From Chara braunii (lineage: Eukaryota > Streptophyta > Charophyceae > Charales > Characeae): DNA of 25,506 nucleotides. The first letter of the stretch is position 1, and the number at the start of each line of letters is the position of its first letter. Of the stretch, positions 1 to 12,562 are shown piece by piece. Below the pieces are notes generated by a model. The model did not search any database. It had not been told where the DNA came from and saw only the letters and a program-made list of their open reading frames with translations. The stretch lies in assembly GCA_003427395.1 (NCBI GenBank), contig BFEA01000098.1, forward strand, positions 360,988 to 386,493. The letters run 5' to 3'. A program made the translations under genes and the position numbers.

Positions 1-910
1 GGGGGGGACACTCAAAAAACAATTTAAAAAATATATATATAATTTTTAAAATCTTGATTGATTGATTGGTGGGGTAGGGGTCGCCACCCCCCCACCCTCA
101 CACGCGCAGCACACACACACGCACACATTTCCCCCCCAACACCACATGCACACACACACACACACTTGCGCGCTTTTTTTTTTTCACACTCGCGCCCAGT
201 ATTACATCAACTCTGCAGGCAATTGCGGGAGGCTAGAATCTCAGGTGCACCGCACATCCCACGCTGGCAGAAAAAACAGTACGGCATGTTCATGGGGTGA
301 GCGTGGTAGAGCGGATAAGGCTGAGTAAATGTGGCATGTTCTCAGGCCATTCAACACACTGCAGCCATTATCGTCATTCACGAATATTGGCCGAGAAAAT
401 GTCAGCGGACAGTTTTGCCATTGCTGGAGCAGCAATCGCTGCAATTGTAACTGTCAACAGCAATGCCAGTCAACTGAGCACCTATCGGAGCATCCAGTCA
501 CAACATTCAAAGCGTCATCAAACAATGGGGATGCTCCAGAATCTGTCTAACTTGTCATCCAAGTTTCGTTCACGAAACAAGAGGATCCCCCTAGGCATGA
601 GCCACATCTCCCAGAAGCAGGCCCTTGAGCAGAGGTAACCACTTACAATGTCTCACAAAGAGTTAGATGATCAGCACAAGCAGCCACAGGAAATATGCGT
701 TCTCCCTGGTCTAAAAGAAAACGAGTCCCACCATCTGTCCAAAGTTCGAACCTCGGTAACAAAGTTCAAGCATTGATACGTGGAATCAACGAGGGTTGAG
801 CCACATTGGATACAAACCACATCAAGATACTTACTGGAACCAAGCCTCCGAACGGAAGTATCAGCAGTTCCAGAAGCTCCTCAAAAGGAATGCTAGCACT
901 TTAGCACCTT

Positions 911-1023
911 GGAGTACAGGGCACCCCTTCACTTGGATTGTCTCTTTTTACAATCATCACAATAACCGGAGTACAGGGCACCCTTCACTTGGATTGTCTC
1001 TTTTAACAATCATCACAATAACC
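911..1023. repeat. tandem duplication, 57-base unit
   Basis: GGAGTACAGGGCACCC...ATCACAATAACC occurs at 911-967 and again at 968-1023, differing by one C in a run and one base in a T-run. A recent duplication. Confidence 0.95.
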
Positions 1024-1438
1024 TCTTTCCCATGCAGATGCATGAAACTGAGCAAAAGAAAGACAGTTTGTGTACGTGAGAGAGAGTGTGAGTATAAGAG
1101 AGAGACACACACTGTGTATGTGAGAGTGTAACAAGAGTGTAAGAGAGTGCAAGAGAGACACTGTATGGAAGAGAGAGTGTAAGCAAGCGCTAGTGTGTAT
1201 GCGAGAGAGTGTAAGTGTAAGAGAGTGCAAGAGAGACACAGTGTATGGGAGAGAGAGGGTAAGCAAGAGTGTGAGAGAGTGAAAGAGAGTGTAAGAGAGT
1301 GCACGAAAGCACAAGAGAACGCAACAGTCTAAGAGAGTGTAAGAGAGTGTAAGAGAGTGTAAGGGTGTGTAGGAGATAACAAGAGCGTCAAGAAGGCGGG
1401 TGAGAATGCAAGGAATGATGGGGGCAGAGAGAGGAGGA

Positions 1439-1440
<2 letters not shown>

Positions 1441-1527
<87 letters not shown>

Positions 1528-1528
1528 N

Positions 1529-1584
<56 letters not shown>
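1441..1584. repeat. (GA)n microsatellite with one N
   Basis: About 144 bases of perfect GA interrupted only by N at 1528. It directly adjoins the exon 6 splice donor. Confidence 0.98.
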
Positions 1585-1586
<2 letters not shown>

Positions 1587-1589
1587 CAC

Positions 1590-1658
1590 ATTAAGCAAAT
1601 CCTCTGCGCCCTCATAACCCTCCTCCGTGAGCAAAATGCTCTTCTGTTTTTCATCAAC
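1590..1658 (-). CDS. SECA1: SECA1 exon 6
   Basis: This 69-base exon encodes residues 387-409: [20 protein letters not shown] then LLN. It continues directly from HYT of exon 5, matching the plant SECA1 order HYTVDEKQK...LLTE-GYE. The acceptor is CTTGCAG and the donor GTGAGT, which runs immediately into a long (CT)n on the coding strand, so the donor sits right at the edge of a microsatellite. The next exon should begin with a V-K-D-L-Y-D-type block; nothing like it occurs at 1-1589. Confidence 0.92.
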
Positions 1659-4600
1659 CTGCAAGGAGATCACCGAAACAATGCCACATTATCCTTTTCT
1701 GAATTTTGAAATTTCATGAAGAAGAAATGAATCAGCGCCCTCAGAAAAACGTCATCCTGATTGCAATCAGCCAAGAGATGCTTCCAACTGAGAAACGCTG
1801 AGCATAAACACAACCTTACATGATGGCAGATTGTTTGACAAAAAAGATGGGCTTACTTGTAACTACTGGTTGGGTCATTAGAGCTCGTTTCTGATGGAGT
1901 AGATAAAAGGTTGTGTTTCCTAGCTCATGCCGCTGACAAAGCCCGCTCACTGACCCGCATGTACAAAACAGTTGATCCAATTAAAGGATACACTGGAGTT
2001 ACATTCAGTTTAGGATTGTCTTCATTCCTCTTAGTTGCAGACAACTGTTGACAACAGTTTCTTTTTTTTCTTTTTTTCTTTTCCTAGCACGTGTTCTCTA
2101 CAAAGCCCGGATTGAAAACCTGGACCTCTGGGGTGTAGTCTGGTACCAGTTTTACGGAGAACATTGCTTTGAAAAATGAGTTCTCCGAAAAGTACCCTTG
2201 GTAGAAGCTTTTTTTTTTTCGACTTGTTCATTAGACTCTTGATTTGGCACAAATAGTCACGTTCTCTCTAAACACCTCGCGAACTGTCTCTCTCCCTCTC
2301 TACTTGACCTGGCTATCGCTATGGGCACCCAGCATCATCGACTACTTCCTGCAGCAGCATATCCAATGCATCCCAAAATAGTGCAGCAGCACTTGCCTGG
2401 TTACACAAATGAATGTCTGTTCATGACTTCAACAACTGGACTTTTGTACTGAAATTTCGCCTCTGGACTTCCCCTCCTATGCCGATGTTTGTGGCTTCTG
2501 GAAGTTCACAGAATTTCCTGGGACTTTGCTGCTGACTGGACTGACTGACACAAAAGGGCTTACCGGCTTCTACCGAGCCTTTCCTATGCCTACGGCTACC
2601 TACCAGAATCCACCTACGACGGTCTATTGTCCTATTGACAACGGTCTAACCTGGTACATGGGTATATGGTACATGGGGCCAGGTCTGGGACTGGGGATGG
2701 GACCAGGGCAGACAACTGTGAACCCCCACAAGACGCAAACTTTTTTCTTATGGCCTTCGTTTTTGGAAGGTATGACCATTGATTCCCCTCTCCTCCTACC
2801 ACCCCATAATCATGTTTTCTTTTTCTTATCTTCCCCTTGCTCAGCACCTCTATTCTGTCGTCTTTACTCTTCTGCCTTCACACATTGCTTATTCATCCTT
2901 CGTCCCCGCCCCCGCCTTGTCCAGTAGTCACTTCATAGTTGTCTCTCCATCTCCATCTCCATCTTCATGCCGATCCTCTCTTTGTTATTCCTGATTCCTC
3001 ACTCTCAAAAGTCAAATGCCAGAGTACGTGTGCAGACACTATCGTTGATTGCTGTTAAACTCAAAGAACTTGTGGAAATAATTTGCTTTTAAACTTCACA
3101 AGAACTTGTGGAAACACTTTATCGTTGATTGCTTTTAAACTCAAAGACGAACAGAACACCTTGAAAATATTTGACCGTTTGCAAACAGTAAAACATGGCT
3201 TTACACACCTCATTACACAACTCCTTCGTGGCTACTTGCCACTCCCGAAAGACTAATCACTTGAAAGTTGGAAGTTGAAATTATCATTTCAAGTTCGGCA
3301 GAAAAAACGGACAACAGACAAACATTCAAAGAGGCCCACCCAGGGAGGCGTCAAGTGTACTTAACAGCATTCATAGGCTTGAAGTGCAAGTGATGTCTAA
3401 GAGCCGAAGGGAGGTCCAAGAGTACTTACTGTGTAATGTACATCTCTGACAAATGCATCTGCCAGCTTGGCTGTTTTATAATACCTCTCACTGGGTTTTT
3501 CAGCTTGTCCCGAGATGATAAGCGGAGTCCGAGCTTCATCAATTAGAATGGAGTCCACCTCATCAATTATACAATAATTAGGGTCCCGCAGCACGAGCTC
3601 CTCCGCTGACTAATGGTCATCACCCCCTCAATCACAGCCCACCCCTCCCCATGCATATCCCCCTACCCACTCATGTGCACGCCCACCCTCCCCCCACTCC
3701 CCAAAAAAGAAACCCTTCCCTTCGCCTTCCGCCAGACAGCACATTCCCCAACTCCATTTAATTTGCACTACAAATAACAGCACACATTCCGGAGCCCCAG
3801 CAACCCTGCCTCTATTTCCCTTTCATGCCCCATACAAAGGGAAATAAAAAACACAGACACAAGAAAAAGTAGACAGAGACAGAACCTCAACCTCTCCACC
3901 CAACAGTTGCGAAGAACAGAAAGAAACGAAGCCCCAGCAACACCGATTCCATATCCCAATCCCACAATTCACAGCAAGCACAGTGACAATGGGCCAGAGA
4001 GACAACAGCAATGACCCCCAATTTTTGTGACACGTTTGTCTTCTGAATCAACCAAATGACGATGGAACCAGTGTTTCATATCGAGTACATCTGGGGAATG
4101 CAATAAACACCTTGAATCAAAGTGAATGACATAACTGTATTGCTTTGCATAAAACGTCTTGTAACATTTCAATCTGTGTAAAAGATGCAAACGAGAATCT
4201 GCGAGAAATTACGATAGAGGGAAGTTCAATGTTGTGAAAGCGAGCCAAACAGAATACTAAAACCAAAACCAAAAAAGAACGGGAGGAAAGGGGGGAGGGG
4301 GGGGGGGGCGCTAGGAACAAATACAGAAGAGAAAAACAGAGGTGTCTCCTGCCCCTCGAACGTTTTTTGTCCCAGTGTTCGATTGAGTAATCATTGTTAA
4401 TGACCAACAAATTTCATTTCCAAGTACTTCTGTTCCGTCTTTTTTTTTAAGGAAAATGTATAACCTAAGCTATCTTCTCTCATTTTTTTCCCACCTCACA
4501 CTAGCTACCTACATACCTCGTGCTATTTACCTAGGACAAGAACACCATGTCCACGCACCGAAGGAGAGGCAGGCTATGTCTATCTACTCTATTCTGTGCA

Positions 4601-4948
4601 GGGAGTAGTACCTAGGCTCCAAACCCCCTGCAAGGGATGGCAGGGGAAAGGGTGAAGGGAACCTAGGCTCCTGCCAAGACCGGCAGGGAAGGCAAGCCAA
4701 CTATAATAGCTCGTAAACACCAAGCCCACTGCAGCTGGACGTGGGGGATTGAACCCACGACCTCCTCAACCAACTGAGCTAGGCCGCTGGCCTGGCCTAC
4801 TTTTCTTCCCTCTATTTCCTGGTCCATATGTCAAGGTCACCCATCACTGCACCAGAAGGGTAGAGAGGTAAAAAAGTAAGAGAGGGAGGGAGAGAGAGAG
4901 AGCGAGAGACACGGCAGTCAGGGGGTGAAACACTCAGAAAAAAGGGGA

Positions 4949-4980
<32 letters not shown>

Positions 4981-5133
4981 AGAGAGAGAGGAAGAGAGAG
5001 AGAGGCAGGTGAAGGATCAGACCATGCACATGGTCACCGCAGGCCCAGAGGGAGTTGTGTACGTGGCAGAAGGGGGCATGCCAATGTCATGGTGGAGCTG
5101 AGAAAAGAGTCACAGAGAGAGACCCACACACAC

Positions 5134-5228
<95 letters not shown>

Positions 5229-5229
5229 N

Positions 5230-5306
<77 letters not shown>

Positions 5307-8300
5307 AGGAAGTGCGATGGCAAGAGATCAAAGCGGAGACGGAGACGAAGGGGGGAGGAAGGAGGTCTGGGATTGTACATTGCAGAGAGAAGAACAAACA
5401 ACCAGGAGAGGGGGGAAGGGGGTATTGATAGGGCATAAAAGGGCTTTTAAAAACCGTTTAATGGGGATGCTTAATTTTTTTTACTTTTTTTTTAATACTC
5501 GATACATGAAGGAATTCTGAGGTGACTCTCAGCCAAAAGTTGCTTGCATTGCAATTCCACACAACATTTTCTTTTGCCAAGAAATTTTTGATTTTTTCAA
5601 TTTTTTTGTTTTTTTGGTTTTAATTTGCCACAGCCCGGGGGCCCTGCTTGGCCAGGAAGTCAGGCACACATCCAGGCACAGGTGCATGGAAAATTAGCCC
5701 ATCCATAAATTGAGAAAATGGAGCTGTGACTTCAGCATGATAGCATTGGACCAATTATCCTGATGTGATGTGATTTGACAGCATCAGCATGATGGTACTG
5801 TTACAACACCATAATGACCTGATGTCACAAAAGAGGACACGGCCATGAGAATGCACACACATAGACCCTGTGTTAATGCTGCCTTACCTCTATGCCAGAA
5901 GAAAACGAATTGGGTAGAAATGGTCTGTTTTCGCTTCTGCGGTGCTTAGACAGGGGAGGAGGTCAGTGCCAACCCCTAACCGTTAGGACCACACAGATAG
6001 GTTCTAGCCTTAGACTGTAGTCTTCGACCCTAGATCCCCTTGGTGTCTGGATGGGCCATGAACCCTTGCTTGTCCGGGGTAGGTAGTGCGCGGTACGATA
6101 CTAAGAGAAGATGATAGCATAGTTAAAAAATGAGGGTTTCACCCATATGAGGAGAAGACAAGCCTGCATTTTTTCTTATTAAAAAAAAACAAAAACAAAA
6201 AAAAAAACGAAGTACGGAGCCCCTAGTCCTATGGAGTTGAACTTGATTTGAGTTGTTAAACTGCCGATCAACGGTTCTAGTTGTATACCATAGCAATGAT
6301 ACATAATTTTCTATAACTAATGGTACTTAAAAGCATTATAACAAGCATTGATTACCTGGGTGTGCCTGAGGTACTCTGTGCAAAGAAGGTCACTGGAGGG
6401 GAGAGGGAGATTTATTTTCCAGAGGAATGATTGCCCGTCATCAGTAGGAGGGTGAATACCAAAATTCCACTGTGCTTTTTATCTTGTTGCTAGCTTCTCC
6501 AGTCTCACATGGAGGCTGAAGCAAGCAGGCACCTAAAAAACAGAAAAGGTTTGAATAGGGAATATGTCAACAGTTGAGACGCGAAAGTCAATCTGATGAC
6601 TGATTGGACAAATTGTGAGCAAGATAAGGTACTATAGCCAAACAGCTAGAGGAGAATTCCATGAGGGACTGCACATCATAGAGAAAAACATTGCACCTCT
6701 CTTGTAGCCAACTGAAACGCATATAGGATGGTTGATAAACATGTAGCTATGGGTTCAAGGGGAGCGAGAGAGGGAGAGGGAGAACACCATTCTACTCACC
6801 CCAGCAAGATTATCGCGCAAAAAGTCAAAACCTAGCTCACTGTTTGTGACATAGGTGATGTCACATGCATAACTCTCTTGTCTCTCATTGCTCTTCATTC
6901 CCGCTGAGACATGGCCATATCACATCACAAAAGAATAATCGAGTCTCATCAGTGAGGAAAGAGGAGAGAGTGACACCAAGTTGTAGCAGAGCAGCTAGAA
7001 AGTCATCCAAAACCCCATCTGGCAAAAGCTCCACTGAACAAACCGAATGGAAATTCATCCTCACTGCATCTGCATAGCTCCTTTTCACAAACGGAAATGC
7101 AGTCATGTTAGCATTTACTGTTTTTTTCTTTTTTTTTTCCTGGTAGTTTATACCAACTTATACATCACAATGATCGTTTCATAAAACGCAACTAGAGAAC
7201 AACAATGACGATAGATCAAAGCAGATGCTTGATGTTCACATAACTGAAAACGCCTCTCCTTTCCGAGATAAGGCATACATAGAAACAGAGAAAAAGGAGA
7301 AACACAGAGGAAAGTGGGAAAGACGACTGGTCAGCATGAGTCAGGGATGGAGTGTGAGCGTTCATGTCTTTCTCCAGAAGACTGGTTGTACACTCTGCAT
7401 CCAATCTCTGCCACTACGAGCCCTGCACCAAACTGAGCTTCAAGGCACCTCCAACATAGAGATAGAACAGACCGTGACCCGCTCTTTGGTTCCAGGTTCA
7501 TCCCCAGGGACATCAGATGCCTTGGCACAACCACAACAGGCGCACAAGCACAACCAGTTACCTAGGCACGTCACTGCAACAGGTCTCTGAGCCCAGCACC
7601 ACAGCAGGTGCCCATAGGTCCCTAGGCATACTGCAAAACTGCGTGCAGGTGTGCCTGTAGGTGGCTACCCAGGTAAAGCACCATAGCAGAAGCCTATAGG
7701 TGCCTTGGCCCAACCCCAGGTGTGCACACGCCTATCGGTGTCTACCGGTAGCCACACTGGGACACGAGATGCACATGTGCATGTGCCTATAGCTGGCTAG
7801 GCACACAACAACAACAGGTGTACCTAGATGTCTAAGCACCACACCACCTCAGGTGTCTATAGGTGCCTGGACACCTACAAGCACCTGCAGACACGCTGTG
7901 CCTCTAGGTACCAATAGGTACCTAGGAGTCGCCCAGCAGGTGCCCGCAGGTGCCCGCCGGTGCCTAGGCACATGCATTTGGCATCCACCTGTCACGAGCG
8001 CATACTGCCAACATGCAGGTACTTTCCACAAAACACCACTGGCAACCAACCCTATTTGGTCAAGCCTACTGGTTTTCCCGAACCTGGAGCACCGGAGCAA
8101 AAATTTCGGGCCTAGCTGGTCACAGCATGGGGCAAAGATATGCATGTTTTCCGGCTAGGATACCACCCAGATTTCAGCGAAAGATGTACCTATTTTCGGG
8201 TCGTCCAAATTCTTTTCTTCAACTTTTCTTATATTTTCCACAAACAGATCTGCAATCCACCTATGTTCCTGATTCATTTTGTCAGGACTTTTTGCCAAAA

Positions 8301-9335
8301 GGGATGAGCCCCAAAACTTTGCCAAAGTGGGTGCACGCACGTTTTTGCACCCATCCGCCAGCCCCCTGCAACGCGTAGGCCAGTGTGTACATCGCTCCAG
8401 GCTTTGGTTGACATCGGACCCTTCGTTGGTTCAAGTAGGGGATAGACACGCAGCCAATGCCACATTCTTGCCCATACAACGAGAAGACAACTCAATGTCA
8501 ATGGCCAGAATCGTTTGGGATTCGCCAATGGTCAGAATACATAATCCCTACGGAACTCAGCGCGTCACTTGCCAGAGGAAATTCACCGAATCATGCACCT
8601 AGCAGGTCAGACAGCTCACGGTAAAGAGGAAACATTCCAAACAGCTGAAGCAAGAATGAACTCAGGCTTCCTCCTTACGTACCTTGAATGAGTCCCACCT
8701 TGAGACCAAGGAAACGTGGCACTTGGCCAACCCACTCTGCATCGCGCCGTGCCAGATAATCATTCACTGTGACAACATGGACACCCTTCCCAGAAAGGGC
8801 ATTAAGATACGCTGGCAGAATGGCAACCAGTGTCTTGCCTTCTCCTGTTCTCATTTCTGCAATTTGACCGTCATGCAACACCATCCCACCTGCAAAGATC
8901 ATAGCACCGGACACGGAAGAATTCCAAACAGGTTTTAGAACAGGAAGTCTCAACACAGAGAGAAATCGGCTGGTTGACAAATAACAACCAACAGCAATGC
9001 CTTTGCCCACACAGCCAATCGACACAACAGCGGAAGGGCTGAGCGTGGCAAAAAGTCTTCCTTGCAAAGTGCATCACACATTCCATAAATGGCTCATTAC
9101 GGATTTGTAATTATTTGAAGCCCTGTGGGAGCCATGCCATCACTTCCAGACAGACTACCGCTCAATGCCAGGGTGCTTGATAATACGCTACTTGTATGTG
9201 CACATTGAGTGGATGGGTGTGAGGGCACTCCCTGGTCTACCACACAGGCATGGGAGACCATGCACTTCTGTGGTGTTCAACGTTTAGTTCATATCACAGT
9301 GAAAATGTTTGCGAGGTTGTCAGTGGGTAATCCTT

Positions 9336-9416
<81 letters not shown>

Positions 9417-12400
9417 CAAGCTCAACCACAGTGCCATCAGTAAATTAGCAACAGGATGACAAAAGTATCACTCATGGCTTGGACTCCCTTCAGCTAAAGG
9501 TGAGGTGGAATCACAACCTCAGCATCCCCCCGAAGTGTGCTGGTGAGCAGGGTGTTCTGTCATCCATATCTGCAACTACCTTGGNGGGGGGGGGGGGGAG
9601 AGGGAGGGGACAGGGAAAGGAACCTTTATTATTTACAATGTTTCAATGAAAAAACAAAAGCAATTCAAGTTTTTTGTTTTATTTCCAAAAAGCCAACAGT
9701 TACAGATGGGAGAAGTTCTTTTCCTTGCAGTGACGCACTCACCAATAAGCTGAACATCGAATGGCCGAAGGCCAAGTACCCTCCATGACGCTTCGCGGAC
9801 AATTGCAAAAGCTTCCTGCGCTCAGCACCCGCACCATAGTGAAGTACGCATACAGGTAAATAAGTGTCATTACAAACAGGGTAATATAAAAGTAGGCTGC
9901 TGTTGCAAATGCATCAAACGAATAACACACATGAAAACCCCAAAGCCAACCCACTCTACATGACACCTCCTCAAGGATAACTACAAGAATTTACCACAAA
10001 AGTTTCCTCTGCTCAGCAGCACCACCACCATCACAGCACTAAAACTAACCATGCAGAGTTATTATCGACATATCAGCTTCATCACAAAGAAGGGGTCAAG
10101 GTAAACGTTGGCCATGGTTGCAAAACCAGCAAGAAATATAAGGACTGCCTAAAAGTTTCTATTGTGAGAAATACTCCACCTGCCATCCCTTTGGAAACTC
10201 CGAAAGACCTCTAAGTACACCACAACCACCCCACCTCCGACCCTGAAGAGCAAACAGGCAACTGAGATTCATGCCATTTTTGGGCCGCGGGTAGGTCGTT
10301 GTCAAAACTCTGTGATGAGCCAGGCTAGACTGTCGGCAAGGGCTTGGATGCGAATCATGGGTTTCAATTGTCTTCCCACTTCCCTGTTTTTCATCTTCTC
10401 CTGGTCTTCATGCGACCTTTCCCCCTTGCCCCTCTCTCTGCAACCTTCCTGCTTGTTGCATCTACCTCACCCTCAAGCCCCCCCCCCCAATCCGTGGCTG
10501 CTCACTCCTCCACCACCAACTGCCACCCCAGTCTCTCTACCTCAGGCTCCAGCTATGCAGTACGCGACAGCCCCCTCACTATCCCATGCTAAACCGTTCA
10601 TACCTTTACTCACATACATCGGCACTCACTGCTGCTGCAATACCTGTACCCCTTGGTGAGCAACATAGTGCCCAGCAACAGAAGGAATTAGGACTCCCCT
10701 GCAGCGATATGCTATGCTTGTGCTTAGACAGCATGATGCTAGTCTAAAAAACGGCCAGGTTCATGGTTTGTTTCCATGAACCTGGTAAACTGACACCAGA
10801 AGGGGCCGGTCCTTGGCTCTGGGTCTATGTACACAATACTGGAGGCGAGTCTGGGCACACCCTCAACTCCCAGCCTCTTTTCCACCCTGAAGATTAAATC
10901 CATCTACGACCGGTTCGGCTCTTCAAGCCTATTCGACCTCTCTTAAACCACCAGTACCTCGCCCAGCTAATTTTTTTCCAACGTGGCCGTTAACGTGCCG
11001 TTTCGAATGGAGGTAGGGGCACTGGTGACCGGTCGCAGCAAATTTTGTCGCAGAGAGGGGGGGGGGGACAAAAAGAAAACTCTACTTTATACCTTATGTC
11101 GGGGAAGGTAGTTGCAGAGGCTGTGGTTCCTTATGCTCTTTGAAGAATGAATCTCACCACAATTGAGGTGAGATTGCTCAATGTTGTTTCCTTTTTTTTC
11201 TTTTTTTTGGTCCTTTCCCGTTTCTATAGGACCCTGCCATCAAGGCAGAGCGTATCCGTGATGTGCTCAAACGCCCTCCTTGAGGGCACACTCGTACTGG
11301 CACAGGAAAGAATGTATACGACCAGGTTCACGGCCAAAGCGGTAGTTCAATTTTTTGTGTCTTTTTCTAAGAATCTAGATTCTCACAGAAGGTGACGTTT
11401 CTTTTTCTAGATTCTGACAAAGATGTCACGGGGCTGAGAAGCCCTCACTGAGAGCATGCTCACACAAGCACTTCAAATAATGTATTGAACTGCATTCACG
11501 TCCGTAGAGGTGTTCCATTTTTTTAACTTTTTTTTTTTTTTTTGCTAGAGGTCCCTCCAGGCTTCAGACCGTCGTGCTACTGGTACCTCCAGGCTCGGCG
11601 GGCTCGGGATACCGGTCGTCCGAGGATCGGAGAGCATAGCTGGGCGAGGTACTGGTGGTTTAAGGTCATCCAGGCCCTATGTCTAGATATGAGTCCAAAG
11701 GCCATCCTCCAGGGGCTGCCACAGCAAGTAGCTCACATGACCAATCATCCCATTATGACTCTGAGAAAGCCGTCAAGACAGTGAGGCCATACTTAGACTT
11801 GCACCACTTTCGACTGAAACTGGCCTTCACTCGTGCATCAGTCTTCTCAGTTTTTGTTGAGTGACTGTGTTCTGTCCAAAGAAGTCACCACCAGACACTA
11901 CGTAATCAAATGATAGGACAGAAGGTCATTCGCTACTGAACTCGTTCAGCAGACAAACTGCAGTAAGCCTGGTGGTTGCTTAATTCATTTGGAAGATTGT
12001 TTTCATCACAGTGCAATAAAACAACAGACTGTGTTTTATTCAAACACATGCCATTCAACCAAAGGGGAGAAGGGGGGCAGGGGGGGGNGGGGCGGACAAA
12101 ACGTGGGGTTTAGAAACTGTAGTGTGTGATCAAAGAAGCAAGTGCTCCAACTCTTCAATCGCCAAATACAAAGCAAGAGGCTCAGTGTCACCAAAAATTT
12201 TTGAGGCCCATGCTTTTCTAATTTGAAAATGAGGCAGAACATAACCAAGCTTTAGACCCATGTTGCATTGAAGAAGGGGCCGGGTCAAACCACGGGTGTT
12301 GTATTCCACTACGGTCTCCAAAAGTAAATATCCTTGGGGACATCCGTTAAATAAAAAAAACTGGAACGATACACAGAAGATTAGCATGGTCCCTGAGCAA

Positions 12401-12501
12401 GTATGACACACATATATTATGAAATGGTCCAAATTTTCTTCTGTCCTCTTCCGCTGGCAAGCGGGTCTTGGTGACCTTAGTCTTCTTTGTGGTGTGTGTG
12501 T

Positions 12502-12562
<61 letters not shown>

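Larger units (their letters stand above)
1..1589 (-). other. SECA1 intron 6, 5' part (incomplete at window edge)
   Basis: The interval from the exon 6 donor to the window edge shows no SecA exon. From right to left it holds (GA)n 1441-1584, an irregular GAGAGTGTAAGA-type tract 1070-1400, a tandem duplication of about 57 bases at 911-1023, and CA-rich and T-rich simple sequence at 110-190. On the plus strand 400-640 and 797-905 read as short open segments (for example a YWNQASERKYQQFQ reading near 831) with moderately coding-like composition. I do not recognise them and they may be remnants of a mobile element. Confidence 0.8.
3610..6799 (-). other. SECA1 intron 4
   Basis: A 3190-base intron (GTGAGT to CCATTAG). 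It holds the SINE-like element at 4483-4797, GA-rich simple sequence at 4880-5010, the long (GA)n at 5141-5307, a poly-G run near 4296-4308, AT-rich sequence at 5470-5630 and A-rich sequence near 6180-6210. A short stretch at 6092-6122 resembles the central part of U6 snRNA with two small insertions. No other gene is visible. Confidence 0.85.

Noticed and set aside
735-760. GGTTCGAAC box-B-like motif on the minus strand
   Set aside because: No A box or D-arm at a suitable distance and no T-stem pairing.
1-1589. SECA1 exon 7
   Set aside because: I searched both strands by eye for the KDLYDP and following RRWSDGLHQAVEAKEG blocks and saw neither; the exon is probably beyond the left edge.
1400-1673. 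Open frames of (RE)n or (SL)n in the GA/CT tracts (also near 5055-5520, 20381-20739, 22358-22672)
   Set aside because: They are translations of dinucleotide repeats; only the SecA segment 1590-1658 within this interval is real.
3397-9067. Bacterial contamination as the source of the SecA pieces
   Set aside because: The pieces are separated by GT-AG introns with conserved phases, carry a plastid transit peptide and match plant SECA1.
11147-11283. A possible small spliced reading MNLTTIE plus [17 protein letters not shown] with a 62-base GT-AG gap on the plus strand
   Set aside because: Far too short, no neighbouring exons, and unlike the long introns of the gene; probably coincidence.
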